Assembly: GCA_963719055.1 (NCBI GenBank)
Contig: CAVRAU010000020.1
Coordinates: 132,406 to 196,405 of the forward strand
Direction: 5' to 3'
DNA length: 64,000 bases
Source of the DNA: CAXMQZ01 sp963719055
GTDB taxonomy: Bacteria; Acidobacteriota; Thermoanaerobaculia; Multivoradales; JAHEKO01
Below, one piece after another: positions 28,008-36,123 of this stretch. Each line of letters starts with the position of its first letter. Position 1 is the stretch's first letter. The translations under genes and the position numbers were made by a program. The notes under the pieces were generated by a model, which saw only the letters and a list, made by a program, of their open reading frames with translations, searched no databases and was not told the origin of the DNA.

Positions 28008-29336
28008 ATGATCCCCGATCTGCGTCAGCATTTTCTCGTCTTGCTCGGCCTTGCGGTTACGAGCATCGGATCTGCGTGGGCGGCCACCTACTACGTAGCC
28101 CCGCCTCCAGGTGGAAGCGATGCCAATCCGGGCACCTTTGCTTCTCCCTGGGCGACGCTGCAAAAAGCGGCCGACACGATTCAGGCTGGAGATACGGTTT
28201 TGGTGCGGGCAGGACAGTACGCGGGAGGGCACTTCACGACATCGGGACTTCCGGGTAGCCCCATCATTCTGCAGGCCTATGGGGACGAGGTCGTCGAAAT
28301 CACAGCAGACAATCCCGTGACTCCAGATGGCATCAACTTGGAAGGCGCCAGCTGGATGGTCGTCGAGGGGTTTGCCATCGAGGGTCGTGGCCGAGCGGGA
28401 ATCCGCGCCGTGCTCTGTGAGCATGTCACTTTGCGTGACAACCGCCTCGATGCCAACCAGAAGTGGGGAATCTTCACTGGCTTTTGCGATGATCTCGTGA
28501 TCGACGGCAACCAGTGTTCCAACAGCATCGTCGAGCACGGTATCTACGTCAGCAACAGTGGGGATCGTCCTACCGTCCGCCGCAACACCATCTGGGGCAA
28601 CCACGCCAACGGGATTCACATGAATGGAGACGTTTCCCAGGGCGGCGATGGAGTCATCAGTGGTGCTCTTATCGCAGAGAACAAGATCTTCGGCAACGGT
28701 GTCGGCGGCGGTTCGGGGATCAACCTGGACGGAGTGCAGGACTCGATCATCCGCAACAACTTGATCTTCGATACTCACGCCAGCGGCATCTCGCTCTATC
28801 AGATCGATGGAGGAGAGCCTTCGACAGGAAACCAGGTTCTTCACAACACCGTGATCGTCGCCAGTGACGGTCGCTGGGCACTCAACGTCAGCGACGGAAG
28901 CACAGGAAATACGGTCCTGAACAACGTGTTCTATAGCTACCACGGCTATCGTGGCGGCATGTCCATCGACTCGGACTCTCTCCCCGGCTCGAGCAGCGAT
29001 CACAATGCCGTTGAAGATCGGTTTACGGTCGATGGCGGGGACACGGTGATGACTCTCGCTGAATGGCAGGTGCTGACAGGTGAGGATTTCTCTTCTCTGA
29101 CAGCCTCACCCGAGGAGCTCTTCGTGGCACCTGCGCTCGGAGACTTCGAGCTCGACGAAGGCAGTCCCGCTGTCGACGCGGGCGAGACGGTGAGCGAAGT
29201 CCCAACCGATCGTCTGGGCCGACCGCGACCCATCGGTCCCGGCTTCGATATCGGTGCTCATGAGGGCGTCGGCATCCTGTTTGCCGATGGCTTTGAGATG
29301 GACGGAGCCGACCGCTGGACCGACATCCAACCCTGA
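28008..29336 (+). CDS. Secreted right-handed parallel beta-helix protein
   Basis: The ATG at 28008 starts a signal peptide ending in GSAWAATYYVAPPPGGSDA; this opening (YYVxxxGxDxNPGT) is characteristic of secreted pectate-lyase-like beta-helix proteins. Coil repeats rich in N and G follow (LRDNRLDANQKWGIFTGF, IIRNNLIFDTHASGISLY, GNQVLHNTVIVASDGRWALN). The C-terminus has the cap SPAVDAGETVSEVPTDRLGR and GFDIGAHE and ends in LFADGFEMDGADRW, a short tail seen on many exported proteins. 442 residues, intact. It may be a polysaccharide lyase or epimerase, but no catalytic residues can be identified. Confidence 0.85.
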   Translation: MIPDLRQHFLVLLGLAVTSIGSAWAATYYVAPPPGGSDANPGTFASPWATLQKAADTIQAGDTVLVRAGQYAGGHFTTSGLPGSPIILQAYGDEVVEITADNPVTPDGINLEGASWMVVEGFAIEGRGRAGIRAVLCEHVTLRDNRLDANQKWGIFTGFCDDLVIDGNQCSNSIVEHGIYVSNSGDRPTVRRNTIWGNHANGIHMNGDVSQGGDGVISGALIAENKIFGNGVGGGSGINLDGVQDSIIRNNLIFDTHASGISLYQIDGGEPSTGNQVLHNTVIVASDGRWALNVSDGSTGNTVLNNVFYSYHGYRGGMSIDSDSLPGSSSDHNAVEDRFTVDGGDTVMTLAEWQVLTGEDFSSLTASPEELFVAPALGDFELDEGSPAVDAGETVSEVPTDRLGRPRPIGPGFDIGAHEGVGILFADGFEMDGADRWTDIQP

Positions 29337-29447
29337 GAATGGGGTCGCTCCCCCATCGCATCGTCGTGTGACTTTTTCCGGTATCCTAGGTCTATAGTGC
29401 AAGAATGGCGCTGTCCCTCCACTAGAGGGCGGCTGAAAGGAGACGAT

Positions 29448-29651
29448 ATGTCTGTAGCCAAAGTAACGGAGATTTCTTCCTCGTCCAGCAAGAGTTTCGA
29501 GGACGCCATCCAGGATGGCGTCGAGCGGGCCAACAAGACCCTCGACAGGGTCAAGGGTGCCTGGATCAACGAGATGAAGATCGACGTCGAAGATGGCAAG
29601 ATCACCAACTACCGCGTCAACATGAAAGTCACGTTCGTTCTCAAGGGTTGA
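29448..29651 (+). CDS. Dodecin, flavin-binding storage protein
   Basis: 67 residues, the normal length, from an ATG at 29448 with AAAGGAGA upstream. SVAKVTEISSSSSKSFEDAI, then VKGAWINEMKIDVEDGKITN and YRVNMKVTFVLKG are the three-strand, one-helix dodecin fold. The conserved Trp of KGAWI stacks on flavin in the hollow dodecamer. Dodecins buffer free flavin or coenzyme A and protect against light and oxidative damage. It is followed on the same strand by an LEA-like protein gene, suggesting a stress context. Confidence 0.95.
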   Translation: MSVAKVTEISSSSSKSFEDAIQDGVERANKTLDRVKGAWINEMKIDVEDGKITNYRVNMKVTFVLKG

Positions 29652-29694
29652 GGGCTTTCGTACACGACCAGTTCAAGTGGGGAGGAGATTCGAG

Positions 29695-30069
29695 ATGACA
29701 GAAGAAAAGAAGAGCATGTGGGATTCGGCGAAGGACGCGGTGGAAGACGCCGTCGACAAGGCCAAGGAGATGGGTGAGGAGGCGGTCGACAAGGTCAAAG
29801 AGACCGGTGGCGAGGCTTGGGACAAGGCCGAAGATGTGGGTGAGGCGATCGCCGAGAAGGTTGGTGACGCCAAGGACACGGTGACCGAGAAGGCGGGAGA
29901 CGCCTGGAAAAAGGTCGAGGGCGCCGGCGAGGCGGTCGCGGAGAAGCTCGGTGATGTCAAGGACAAGGTCACGGGTGCCCCCGAAGAGGTGGCCTCCGGT
30001 TCAGAAGATGTGACCGAGGATCTGACCGAAGCGGCCAAGCAGGTCGTCGACGACGCGGACAAGGCCTAG
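29695..30069 (+). CDS. LEA-like/YtxH-type repetitive amphipathic helix protein
   Basis: 124 residues starting at an ATG with GGAGGAG 7 bases upstream. The sequence is almost wholly a charged amphipathic helix with 11-residue-type repeats, for example DAVDKAKEMGEEAVDKVKET and EKAGDAWKKVEGAGEAVAEK, without Cys, and with a hydrophilic acidic tail. This resembles group 3 LEA proteins and YtxH/CsbD-like stress proteins that are disordered until drying or membrane contact. Role in desiccation or osmotic tolerance is inferred from composition. It lies between dodecin and a zinc peptidase gene. Confidence 0.75.
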   Translation: MTEEKKSMWDSAKDAVEDAVDKAKEMGEEAVDKVKETGGEAWDKAEDVGEAIAEKVGDAKDTVTEKAGDAWKKVEGAGEAVAEKLGDVKDKVTGAPEEVASGSEDVTEDLTEAAKQVVDDADKA

Positions 30070-30086
30070 GACACCGCCAGGCAACC

Positions 30087-30953
30087 ATGCGGTGGACTCC
30101 CTCGGGGAAGAGCAGGAATATCGAAGACCGCCGATCGCGGCGGCCCGCCGGTCGGCGGGCCGCGCCGATCGGTCTGGGTGGAATCATCCTCATCCTGGTG
30201 ATCGGCTACATCTTCAAGATCAACCCCATGAGTCTGTTGCAGCAATCGGGGGGTGGTGGTTCACTGGGGATGGAGACATCCGCGCCGGCCGAGCCCTACC
30301 AGAGCACGCCTCAGGAAGAGGAGCTGGTCCAGTTCGTCTCCTTCGTTCTCGACGATGCGCAGGCGGTGTGGACGCGGGTTCTACCGCGGTACGGGGTCGA
30401 ATACCGAGAAGCGAAACTGGTGCTTTTCCGCGATGCCGTGCAGTCGGCTTGTGGTTTTGCCTCTGCCGCGTCGGGTCCGTTCTATTGCCCTGGAGATGAG
30501 AAGGTCTATATCGATCTGGGCTTCTACCAGGAGCTCAGAGATCGCTTTGGTGCCGCCGGCGATTTCGCCCAAGCCTACGTGTTGGCCCATGAGATTGGTC
30601 ATCATGTGCAGAAGATCGTGGGTGTGGAGGGCGAGGTTCGCCGAGCCCAGCGATCCAACCCTGGGGCAGCCAAGGAGCTGTCGGTCCTGATGGAATTGCA
30701 GGCGGACTGCTACGCCGGAATGTGGGGACAGTCCACGGCCCAGAGGGAAATCCTGGAAGCCGGCGATGTGGAGGAAGGTCTCAACGCCGCCGCGGCCATC
30801 GGCGACGATCGAATTCAAAAGATGAGTGGACAATACGTGAATCCCGACGCCTTCACCCACGGTTCCTCCGCGCAACGAGTGGAGTGGTTCCGTCGAGGGC
30901 TCGAAACCGGTGACGTGGGGGCCTGCGACACCTTCGCAGCCGCCACGCGCTGA
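30087..30953 (+). CDS. ypfJ: YpfJ-family neutral zinc metallopeptidase
   Basis: 288 residues, intact. A basic N-terminus (RRSRRPAGRRAAP) precedes one membrane helix (about 27-44), so most of the protein is periplasmic. AQAYVLAHEIGHHVQ contains the zinc motif HEIGH at about 168-172, and ELQADCYAGMWG supplies the third ligand region, both standard for the YpfJ (PF04228) family. FYCPGDEKVYIDLGFYQELR is also a family hallmark. The physiological substrate is unknown. It starts 17 bases after the LEA-like gene and is followed by the BON-LysM gene. Confidence 0.93.
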   Translation: MRWTPSGKSRNIEDRRSRRPAGRRAAPIGLGGIILILVIGYIFKINPMSLLQQSGGGGSLGMETSAPAEPYQSTPQEEELVQFVSFVLDDAQAVWTRVLPRYGVEYREAKLVLFRDAVQSACGFASAASGPFYCPGDEKVYIDLGFYQELRDRFGAAGDFAQAYVLAHEIGHHVQKIVGVEGEVRRAQRSNPGAAKELSVLMELQADCYAGMWGQSTAQREILEAGDVEEGLNAAAAIGDDRIQKMSGQYVNPDAFTHGSSAQRVEWFRRGLETGDVGACDTFAAATR

Positions 30954-30978
30954 TCTGGCAACAACAGGAGGAAGGACG

Positions 30979-31479
30979 ATGGGTTTTCTGGATTTCATCA
31001 AAGAGGCAGGGGAGAAGATCATGGGGGGCGACGAGGCCGAGGCGGCCGAACCGAAGCAGGCGCCGGCCAAGAGCCCCGAAGAGATCAAGAGCTTTCACAA
31101 TCGACGACGTGCCATGGGCCTGGTCAAGATGATCGAGTCCCACGGTTTCGAGATCGAGGATCTGAGCGTGCGGGTCGACGGCGATCTGGCCACCGTGAGC
31201 GGCAAGGTGGAGGATCAGGCGACCAAAGAGAAAGTGCTGCTGGCGATCGGCAACACCGAAGGCATCGCTCGGGTCGATGATCAATTCGAGGTCGTGGTGG
31301 CAGAGCCGGAAGCGCAGTTCCACACGGTTGTCAGCGGCGACACCCTCGGAGGTATTGCCAAGCAGTACTACGGCAACGCCGGGAAATACCCGGTGATCTT
31401 CGAGGCCAACAAGCCCATGCTCACCGACCCTGACAAGATCTATCCGGGACAGGTGCTGCGCATCCCTCCGATCGAGTAG
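30979..31479 (+). CDS. BON-LysM protein, Kbp/YgaU-like
   Basis: 166 residues from an ATG with AGGAGGAAGG upstream. Residues 45-110 form a BON domain (GFEIEDLSVRVDGDLATVSG, VLLAIGNTEGIARVDDQFEV) and residues 117-165 a LysM domain (HTVVSGDTLGGIAKQYYGNA, PGQVLRIP). The order and the opening MGFLDFIKEAGEKI are those of E. coli Kbp (YgaU), a cytoplasmic potassium-binding stress protein. There is no signal peptide. It closes a group with dodecin, LEA-like and YpfJ genes and is followed by a very strong hairpin. Confidence 0.92.
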   Translation: MGFLDFIKEAGEKIMGGDEAEAAEPKQAPAKSPEEIKSFHNRRRAMGLVKMIESHGFEIEDLSVRVDGDLATVSGKVEDQATKEKVLLAIGNTEGIARVDDQFEVVVAEPEAQFHTVVSGDTLGGIAKQYYGNAGKYPVIFEANKPMLTDPDKIYPGQVLRIPPIE

Positions 31480-31486
31480 AAGGTCA

Positions 31487-31515
31487 GGCCGGCCAGGCGA
31501 AGAGCCTGGCCGGCC
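31487..31515. terminator. Bidirectional stem-loop between convergent genes
   Basis: GGCCGGCCAGGC (31487-31498) and GCCTGGCCGGCC (31504-31515) form a perfect 12-bp stem with a five-base loop, GAAGA. It sits 8 bases after the BON-LysM stop and 21 bases beyond the end of the convergent peroxidase gene, so it can stop transcription from both sides. No T run is present. Confidence 0.7.
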
Positions 31516-31536
31516 GCCTCGACCTTGCCGGGAGCT

Positions 31537-32949
31537 TCACTCGGCCAGCGTCAACCCGCTGGGAACGCTCGCGGGGACGTCGACTCGAAGATCGACGCTC
31601 TGCGGATCCGTGAGAGCCCAGAGGAAGTCCATCAAGTCGTCGATCTGACGCTCGCTGAGCGTCCTGGGCTCCAGCTCACAAGCTTCCTCGATGGCGGACA
31701 TCGCGCTGGCATCTTCCAGCACCTGAAAGTCGAGCTCCGCAAGATCCGAACGGTACGGTAGGACCGCCTGATCGGGGTCGTAGGAGTACAGACCGGCGAT
31801 CGGATTCAGCATGTGCTTGACCATTTCCCGCAGGTTGTCGTAGGCGCCGGCATGGCCCCAGGGTCCGGTTTGCGTCACGTTTCGCAGCGAAGGGGTACGA
31901 AATGTGTACCGTGCATCCGGGTCACCGGTGACCCGCTCCCTGCCGAAATCCTCCAGGCCACTGCCACCGTCTCCTTTTCCTGGTCCGATCTGTGGCATGG
32001 CGAGGGCGTGAAACTCGTGGTCCGTCTGAAACTTGCCGCTGTGGCAGTCCGCGCATCTGGCCCGACCGTAGAACAGCTTCATTCCTCTCTTGGCCTTGAG
32101 GCTCATGGCGGCATGCTCCCGCCGTAGAAAACGGTCGAAGGGGCTGTTGTCCGATCTCCAGGATTTGTTCTCGAAGGCTGCGATGGCGTTGGCTGCACGG
32201 CTATAGGTGATGTCTTCAGCGCTCTCGACATCGTCGAAGGCCATCTGGAAGAGCTCCAGGTAGATTGGAATCGCACGCAGCCTGTCAGCGAGGAGCTCCC
32301 AGACGGCTGGCAGATCGCCGGCAGCCGCGGCGATGGCCACTTCGTTCTCTGTCCCCTGTCCTGCCATTTCGGTGCCGGAGGTCACGGGAAACATGGCCTG
32401 CGCTGCCAGGACGTTTTCGAGATCGAGAGGCAGATCGTCGCCAGCGGGTGAACGAAACCCGGAGGGTTGCGAGGCGTCCGCTTCGACCCGACCATCGTGG
32501 AACATGCGCCAAAACTGTCGGGCACCTAGATTGAACACCGGGGGAGCATTGCGCGGGACCCGTTCGTGGACCGCGTCGCCACCGGAGCCTGTGTCGCGGG
32601 TGACTGCCAGTCCGCGTGCGCCTTCCCCAATTCCGAGTGACAGACCGTCACCGGTGTCCGTCAGGGAGTGGTGGCAGGTGGCACAAGAGGTGTTCTGGTT
32701 GCCGCTGAGGATCTTGTCGAAAAACAGCAAGCGGCCCAATTCCACCTTGGCAGGCCGGGGATTTCCGCGGTCGTAGTAGTCGCTGTCTCTCACGGGTCTG
32801 GGCAGCCGCCGCCAGAGGCTGTCCGCGGCCAGTTCCCGGGCGCCTTCCGGGATCGTTGAAGCCCGGGCATCCACCGGGATCGCTGAAAGATGGGCCGATA
32901 GTGGCAGTAGAGCCAACACGAACACGGATCTCAGAGTCGTCGAGGTCAT
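31537..32949 (-). CDS. Di-heme cytochrome c peroxidase (MauG/CcpA family)
   Basis: The ATG at 32949 is chosen because AAGGAGG lies four bases upstream and a signal peptide follows (VFVLALLPLSAHLSAIPVDA). 470 residues, intact. Two c-type heme sites are present: NTSCATCHHSLTDTGDGLS near residue 90 and ARCADCHSGKFQTDHEFHAL near 310. RNAPPVFNLGARQFWRMFHD and RTPSLRNVTQTGPWGHAGAY are family motifs. It should be a periplasmic enzyme reducing hydrogen peroxide with electrons from a cytochrome or acting as a MauG-type oxidase. It is convergent with the stress cluster. Confidence 0.93.
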   Translation of the reverse strand: MTSTTLRSVFVLALLPLSAHLSAIPVDARASTIPEGARELAADSLWRRLPRPVRDSDYYDRGNPRPAKVELGRLLFFDKILSGNQNTSCATCHHSLTDTGDGLSLGIGEGARGLAVTRDTGSGGDAVHERVPRNAPPVFNLGARQFWRMFHDGRVEADASQPSGFRSPAGDDLPLDLENVLAAQAMFPVTSGTEMAGQGTENEVAIAAAAGDLPAVWELLADRLRAIPIYLELFQMAFDDVESAEDITYSRAANAIAAFENKSWRSDNSPFDRFLRREHAAMSLKAKRGMKLFYGRARCADCHSGKFQTDHEFHALAMPQIGPGKGDGGSGLEDFGRERVTGDPDARYTFRTPSLRNVTQTGPWGHAGAYDNLREMVKHMLNPIAGLYSYDPDQAVLPYRSDLAELDFQVLEDASAMSAIEEACELEPRTLSERQIDDLMDFLWALTDPQSVDLRVDVPASVPSGLTLAE

Positions 32950-33101
32950 CTCTCCTCCTTCGGGTAACAGAGAGAAGACTCCGCAGTTGCCAGCATCACG
33001 AGCCCTCTCTCTCAAGCCTGATAGTACCTCCGCGGACGAGAGGCTGGGCGAATCTTGTATCCTGCTGGCCGGACTCTACAACTCGAACCAAAGGAGCCAC
33101 C

Positions 33102-33302
33102 ATGAGCGACACCCGCGGGATTCGTATCGTCACCATCCTGGCGACTCCGGAGTACCACGGCTCCTTCAGCAGCATGCTGCAACCGAGGATCGAGAACTTG
33201 GGATTGCCTTCCGCCAAGGCTGGCAAATCCGTTATTTTTAGTAGGAGTTGCATCAGGTCAGATCGGTGCGATCGGGTCAGCTTACACCGCTCACAACGGT
33301 AG
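33102..33302 (+). pseudogene. NADPH-dependent FMN reductase remnant
   Basis: A good ribosome site (AAGGAG, 33091-33096) and start give MSDTRGIRIVTI, a normal flavodoxin-fold opening. The sequence then jumps directly to LATPEYHGSFSSML and GLPS..AGKSV, the mid-protein FMN-binding segment; in the next frame (from 33235) comes FLVGVASGQIGAI, the following strand, then the homology stops. Intact enzymes are about 180-200 residues; about 60-70 are missing after residue 12 and the C-terminus is gone. It is non-functional as written. The 180 bases between it and the sigma factor gene show no gene. Confidence 0.68.
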
Positions 33303-33481
33303 AGAAGAGATATGTACAGATCTCGATTCCATCGAGGTCTTTTCCCCTCTCTCGTCGAACAGCAGGACCACGCCTGCATCGCGGATGGCGTGGTTGGCGA
33401 GCTCTCTTTCAGGTGTAACCTTTTTCCATCATGCCGGTCAGCACATATGAAGGCGGGAACGGGAGCGGGGAAGCGCAGAGT

Positions 33482-34039
33482 GTGAACCAACCTACGGATT
33501 TGGAGCTCATGATCGCGGTGCAACAGGGTGAAGTCGGCCAGATGGGAACACTATTCGAGCGCCACCATGCGCGCATCTACAACTTCTGCCATCGCATGAC
33601 CGGGAGTCAGGCGGCCAGCGAGGATCTGGTCCAAGAGGCCTTCATGCGGGCTCTCAAATACCGCCAGACCTTTCGCGGCGACTCGGACTTTCTGCCCTGG
33701 CTCTATCGACTGGCGCGGAATGTCTGTAACGACTACTTTCACAAGGACCAGCGCTTTCCAGTCACGGTGCAGGACTTGCCGGAAGAGGTCAGCTCGGATC
33801 CGAGCGCTCTGGATACCGCCCAACAGAGGGAACAGATCTGCCTCTTGCGGCAGGCTCTCTTGCGCTTGCCGGTGGAACGCCGAGAAGTGTTGATTCTGAG
33901 TCGATTCGAGTTTCGCAACTACGAGGAGATCGCCCAGCTCCTGGGCTGCTCGGTGGGCGCAGTGAAGGTACGGGTACACCGAGCCATGAATCAGCTGCGC
34001 CGGACCTACCGAGAAATGCTGAAAGAGAGCGAGTCATGA
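33482..34039 (+). CDS. ECF-type RNA polymerase sigma factor
   Basis: GTG 33482 is preferred because GGGGAAG lies 8 bases upstream; an in-frame ATG at 33431 without a ribosome site would add 17 residues. Region 2 is FERHHARIYNFCHRMTGSQA and ASEDLVQEAFMRALKYRQTF with LPWLYRLARNVCNDYFHKD; region 4 is RLPVERREVLILSRFEFRNY and IAQLLGCSVGAVKVRVHRAM. About 185 residues, intact. It overlaps the anti-sigma gene by four bases (ATGA), the normal arrangement for co-regulated pairs, and the genes downstream (two DUF4097 proteins) are the likely regulon core. Confidence 0.95.
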   Translation: MNQPTDLELMIAVQQGEVGQMGTLFERHHARIYNFCHRMTGSQAASEDLVQEAFMRALKYRQTFRGDSDFLPWLYRLARNVCNDYFHKDQRFPVTVQDLPEEVSSDPSALDTAQQREQICLLRQALLRLPVERREVLILSRFEFRNYEEIAQLLGCSVGAVKVRVHRAMNQLRRTYREMLKESES

Positions 34040-34837
34040 ACTGCGACCAGGCCGACAAGCTGCTGATGGATTCCTTGATGGGCGCTCTAAAGGCCGAGGA
34101 TCGCCGGGCTCTCGACGAGCATCTGGCGACGTGTGAGCGGTGCCGCGAGGAAGCGAACGGGGTGGAGTCGCTTTGGCAGGATCTGGGAGATCTGGAGGGG
34201 TCGCGCCACGAGGTGCCCAGCGACAAGCTGACCCGCCGATTCAGACTGGCACTCGCCGATTTCGAGACGAATCTGCAAGAGATCTCGCAGCCTGGCTTCA
34301 AACAGTGGTGGGCCGGACTCTGGACAGCGCGTCCGGCCTGGCAGGCGACATTTTCCGCAGCACTTCTGTTGATGGGTGTCTTAGTGGGCGCCGGGATGAC
34401 CTCGAAGGAATCGACTCGGGGCGAGATCGACCAACTCCGAGCGGAGATGGACACGATGAGTCGTGCCGTGACGATCTCGCTGCTCCAGCACCAGTCGGCT
34501 TCAGAACGGTTGCGGGCTGTCAGCTGGAGCCGCGTGGCAGGCTCCGACAATCAGGTCCTCACAGCGCTGTTGGATTCGGCCCGGCACGACCCCAATGTCA
34601 ACGTGCGGCTCGCTGCGGTGGATGCCTTGGCAGCCCACGCCGATTCTGGCCCAGTGAGGACCGGTCTGATCGACACCCTGGCTGTCGAGGAGCTCGCCCC
34701 TGGTGCAGTTGGCGGTGCTGGAGGCCGTGGCCGGTGAAGAGGGGCTGCGCAACGGTGAGCTGCGGAAGCTGACGGACTCGGGCGTCGTGGATGAATCCGT
34801 CCTGCAACACTTTGCAGCCCAAGCGGAGAGCCTGTAA
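34036..34837 (+). CDS. Zinc-finger anti-sigma factor with periplasmic HEAT repeats (one frameshift)
   Basis: Starts in the ATGA overlap with the sigma gene. MNCDQADKLL and DEHLATCERCREEAN give the cytoplasmic ZAS motif (HxxxCxxC). A single membrane helix (AALLLMGVLVGAGM, about 110-130) follows, then a coiled segment and HEAT-like repeats (DPNVNVRLAAVDALAAHAD). A +1 shift near 34695 joins LVQLAVLEAVAGEEGLRNGE to the end at 34837; about 265 residues. It should hold the sigma factor inactive until an envelope signal is sensed. Its stop overlaps the next start (TAATG). Confidence 0.88.
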
Positions 34838-35213
34838 TGACAAGACGAATCCTGATTCTGATCGTGCTCCTGGCCGTCTTGTGTCCGAGGACACCGATCT
34901 TCGCCGAGAGGCTGAGCGACAGTCGGACCTTGCGAGAGACCATCGCTTTCGAGGGTGCTGACAACCAGCGGCTGATCGTCGACAACATTTGGGGATCGGT
35001 GGTGGTCCGCGGCTATGACGGCGACACGGTCGAGATGGTGGCCGAGGAAACCGTGAGGGCGAGGACCAAGGGAGAGCGAACCATCATCGAGATTCCCGCG
35101 CGGCACCCGCGTGCGGGTGGACGAGAGGTGGCCCGACCCATTCCTTCGAGACTTTGAACGGCAATATCTACGTCCGCAAGGGGACGAGTGAGAGAGGTGA
35201 CAACGATGCGTAA
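34837..35213 (+). pseudogene. DUF4097-type exported protein, first copy, core deleted
   Basis: The start overlaps the anti-sigma stop (TAATG). A signal peptide and the first strands are present (LIVDNIWGSVVVRGYDGDTV). After about residue 85 the frame breaks; another frame reads VRVDERGGPTHSFETLNGN and IYVRKGTSERGDNDA to a stop at 35211-35213, which is the normal end of such proteins. The neighbouring copy shows that about 150 residues of the repeated beta-strand region should lie between. It is therefore a deletion form or collapse of a tandem paralogue of the gene at 35206. Confidence 0.65.
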
Positions 35214-36016
35214 CAAGACCCAGGCAATCCTGTTTTGTTTGACCCTGATGGCGGAGCGTTGCGCGGCCCAGCCCCAGAGCTTCGTCGTGCCGCTGAGCAA
35301 CCCGGGCCAACCGGTGGTGCTGGAGGCCTCGGTGATGATGGGCTCGATCTCGGTCGTCGGCTACGAGGGCTCCGAGGTGCAGGTCGAAGTGACCTTCGAG
35401 GAAGACCATGAAGAGGAGATGAAGAAGGCGAGGAAGGGAAGGTCTGAAGCGGATTCCCAGCTCTTCCGGGGGCGTGACGGTCGAAGAGAAGAACAACAAG
35501 GTCGAGATCGGCACCGACTGGTCGAACGAAGAGATCTATCTGGAGATCAAGGTGCCGTTTCAGACCTCCGTCCATCTGGGTGGGATCAATGGTGACTACG
35601 TCAAGGTCGAGGGCGTCACGGGTGCCCACGAGTTGAGCCACACCAACGGTGAGATCACCGCCAAGAACATGCGCGGCTCGGTCATCGCCAACACCACCAA
35701 TGGCGACGTGATCGTCGAGCTTGTCGAGATCGATCCCGACACCCCATGTCCTTCAGCAGCTTCAACGGTGACGTGGAAGTGACCCTGCCGGCCTCGGTCA
35801 AGGCCGACTCTGTACATGCAGTCCGGGCAGGGAGACATCTACACGGATTTCGACGTGCAGCTGCAGCCGACCCAGCCCAAGGTGACGCAGGAACACGAGG
35901 GCAGTGGGTACCGGGTCCGCATGGAGAAAGCGGTCGAGGGCACCATCGGTGGTGGGGGTCCCGAGATGCGCTTCAAGACCTTCAACGGCGACATCATTCT
36001 TCGCAAACCGCAATAA
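35206..36016 (+). CDS. DUF4097-type exported beta-strand protein, second copy (frameshifted)
   Basis: The ATG at 35206 lies just inside the end of the first copy. A signal peptide is followed by LEASVMMGSISVVGYEGSEV and, through frame changes near 35450, 35743 (C run) and 35812, by repeated short strands: SVHLGGINGDYVKVEGVTGA, HELSHTNGEITAKNMRGSV, SFSSFNGDVEVTLPASVKAD and GDIYTDFDVQL, ending in MRFKTFNGDIILRKPQ. This turn-rich pattern (xxNGxIxxxx) is the DUF4097/LiaG-like beta-helix. About 270 residues, periplasmic. In operons with ECF sigma/anti-sigma pairs these proteins are thought to act in envelope stress; the function is not established. Confidence 0.8.
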
Positions 36017-36050
36017 GGGCCCTTCTGTCACAGAGCTGCGGTTCCTTCCT

Positions 36051-36090
36051 CCGCCGGGCGACTCTCCGTGAGTCGCCCGGCGGTTGTTCT
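36051..36090 (+). terminator. Intrinsic terminator after the sigma/DUF4097 operon
   Basis: CCGCCGGGCGACTC (36051-36064) pairs perfectly with GAGTCGCCCGGCGG (36070-36083): a 14-bp stem with a five-base loop, TCCGT, followed by TTGTTCT. This is the best rho-independent terminator in the window and closes the operon that begins at the sigma factor. Confidence 0.88.
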
Positions 36091-36123
36091 AGTAGACTGC
36101 CGACTCAGCTCTGGGGGGGTCTA

